From Sedimentisphaerales bacterium (GTDB taxonomy: Bacteria > Planctomycetota > Phycisphaerae > Sedimentisphaerales > Anaerohalosphaeraceae), in the NCBI GenBank assembly GCA_028282905.1, contig JANQGW010000231.1:1-50883 (forward strand): 50,883 nucleotides of DNA, written 5' to 3'. Shown here in pieces: positions 50,437 through 50,883 of this stretch. The translations under genes were made by a program, and so were the position numbers. The notes under the pieces were generated by a model. That model had not been told where the DNA came from and did not search any database. It saw nothing but the letters and a program-made list of their open reading frames with translations. The stretch's first letter is position 1. Each line of letters starts with the position of its first letter.

Positions 50437-50883
50437 CGGAAATATTGATTCAAATCGGGCTTAGCAATGCTGTAATCGCCCTTGGATTGGCGGCGGCAGC
50501 GATTATCGTCGAAAAAACTGCCAAACGTCCACATCTGGCGCATTTGTTGTGGTTGCTGGTCTTTGTCAAGCTTATCACGCCGGCAGTCATTTCCGTACCC
50601 GTGTTTTCAGGCACTGCCAATGCCGCGACCGATATTCAATTGCTTGACGGCGATGCCGAAGCACTCGCCACAGCCCCAATAGCAACTGACCATGAGCCGG
50701 CAAGCTCACCACTGCTGAACTTCCGGACCGGCCTGAAAAACATAACATTAAGATGGTTCCCAACAATCTGGCTGGGAGGAATCGCCGTTGTCTTTGCCGG
50801 TTCGATGGTAAGGATTACGCGATTTCACCGTCTTCTGTCGGCAAACACTGACGCGGCCCCGGATGAGATGCAGGTTATGGCTT
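50433..50883 (+). CDS. M56/BlaR1-like membrane protein (3' end outside window)
   Basis: 150 codons to the window edge, starting at an ATG that overlaps the BlaI stop by 4 nt. TM helices lie at about residues 9-26 and 36-56 (HLLWLLVFVKLITPAVISVPV, with the LWLLVFVKL pattern shared with the giant M56 protein) and near 110-126 (WLGGIAVVFAGSMVRI). The zinc motif HExxH would lie beyond the edge. It is expected to be the signal-transducing partner of the second BlaI. Whether it carries large extracellular modules like the first cannot be seen. Confidence 0.8.
   Translation, partial: MTEILIQIGLSNAVIALGLAAAAIIVEKTAKRPHLAHLLWLLVFVKLITPAVISVPVFSGTANAATDIQLLDGDAEALATAPIATDHEPASSPLLNFRTGLKNITLRWFPTIWLGGIAVVFAGSMVRITRFHRLLSANTDAAPDEMQVMA

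Noticed and set aside
1..50883. CRISPR arrays, tRNA or rRNA genes, transposases, phage genes, attachment sites
   Set aside because: I looked for regular direct repeats, tRNA T-loop patterns and integrase or transposase motifs and saw none that could be supported.

Overview
The window looks like chromosomal DNA from a planctomycete, most likely of the Phycisphaerae/Sedimentisphaerales type. This is inferred from the gene content, not from a marker gene: Tat-exported sulfatases of the CxPSR type, multi-copy GH172 (DUF2961) proteins, a type IV-like prepilin with an H...DGH tail, BlaI/M56 pairs with huge planctomycete-style extracellular modules, and a eukaryote-like UDP-sugar pyrophosphorylase. 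I saw no rRNA, tRNA, CRISPR array, transposase or phage gene.

Layout. (1) 1-9960, minus strand: a tightly spaced carbohydrate operon of three exported GH172 enzymes, a FucI-type aldose isomerase, an AraB-type ribulokinase and a lipoprotein cut by the window edge. A divergent XylR-like regulator sits at 10214. (2) 11.7-18.7 kb: a G+C-poor surface-glycan cluster with a Wzx-type flippase, two sulfotransferases, two alkaline-phosphatase-superfamily enzymes and a GT9 glycosyltransferase. (3) 18.9-26.5 kb: a prepilin, a UDP-sugar pyrophosphorylase, a sulfatase divergent from an ArsB/SLC13-like permease, and a PutP-type sodium symporter. (4) 26.7-30.4 kb: uvrA and endonuclease V, divergent. (5) 30.4-37.6 kb: BlaI plus a 2263-residue M56/BlaR1-like giant. 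(6) 37.8-41.9 kb: cysC-cysD-cysN-cysQ, a PAPS-making and PAP-clearing operon without reductive sulfate-assimilation genes. (7) 41.9-49.6 kb: a second sulfatase, a homocysteine methyltransferase, a lipoprotein, an A+T-rich orphan, a small conserved-looking protein, a ComEA-like protein and a GH10-like protein lacking both catalytic glutamates. (8) 50.0 kb to the end: a second BlaI/M56 pair, cut by the window edge.

How it fits together. The GH172/isomerase/kinase set reads as release of a furanose from a glycan, then isomerisation and phosphorylation. D-arabinose to D-ribulose to D-ribulose-5-phosphate is the route I favour. The cys operon would supply PAPS to the sulfotransferases of the glycan cluster and CysQ would remove the PAP by-product, while the two sulfatases act on external sulfated glycans. 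The two BlaI/M56 pairs each carry two palindromic operators at the promoter, but of different sequence, which predicts two separate sensory circuits.

All function calls rest on reading motifs and on remembered family features. No database search was possible.
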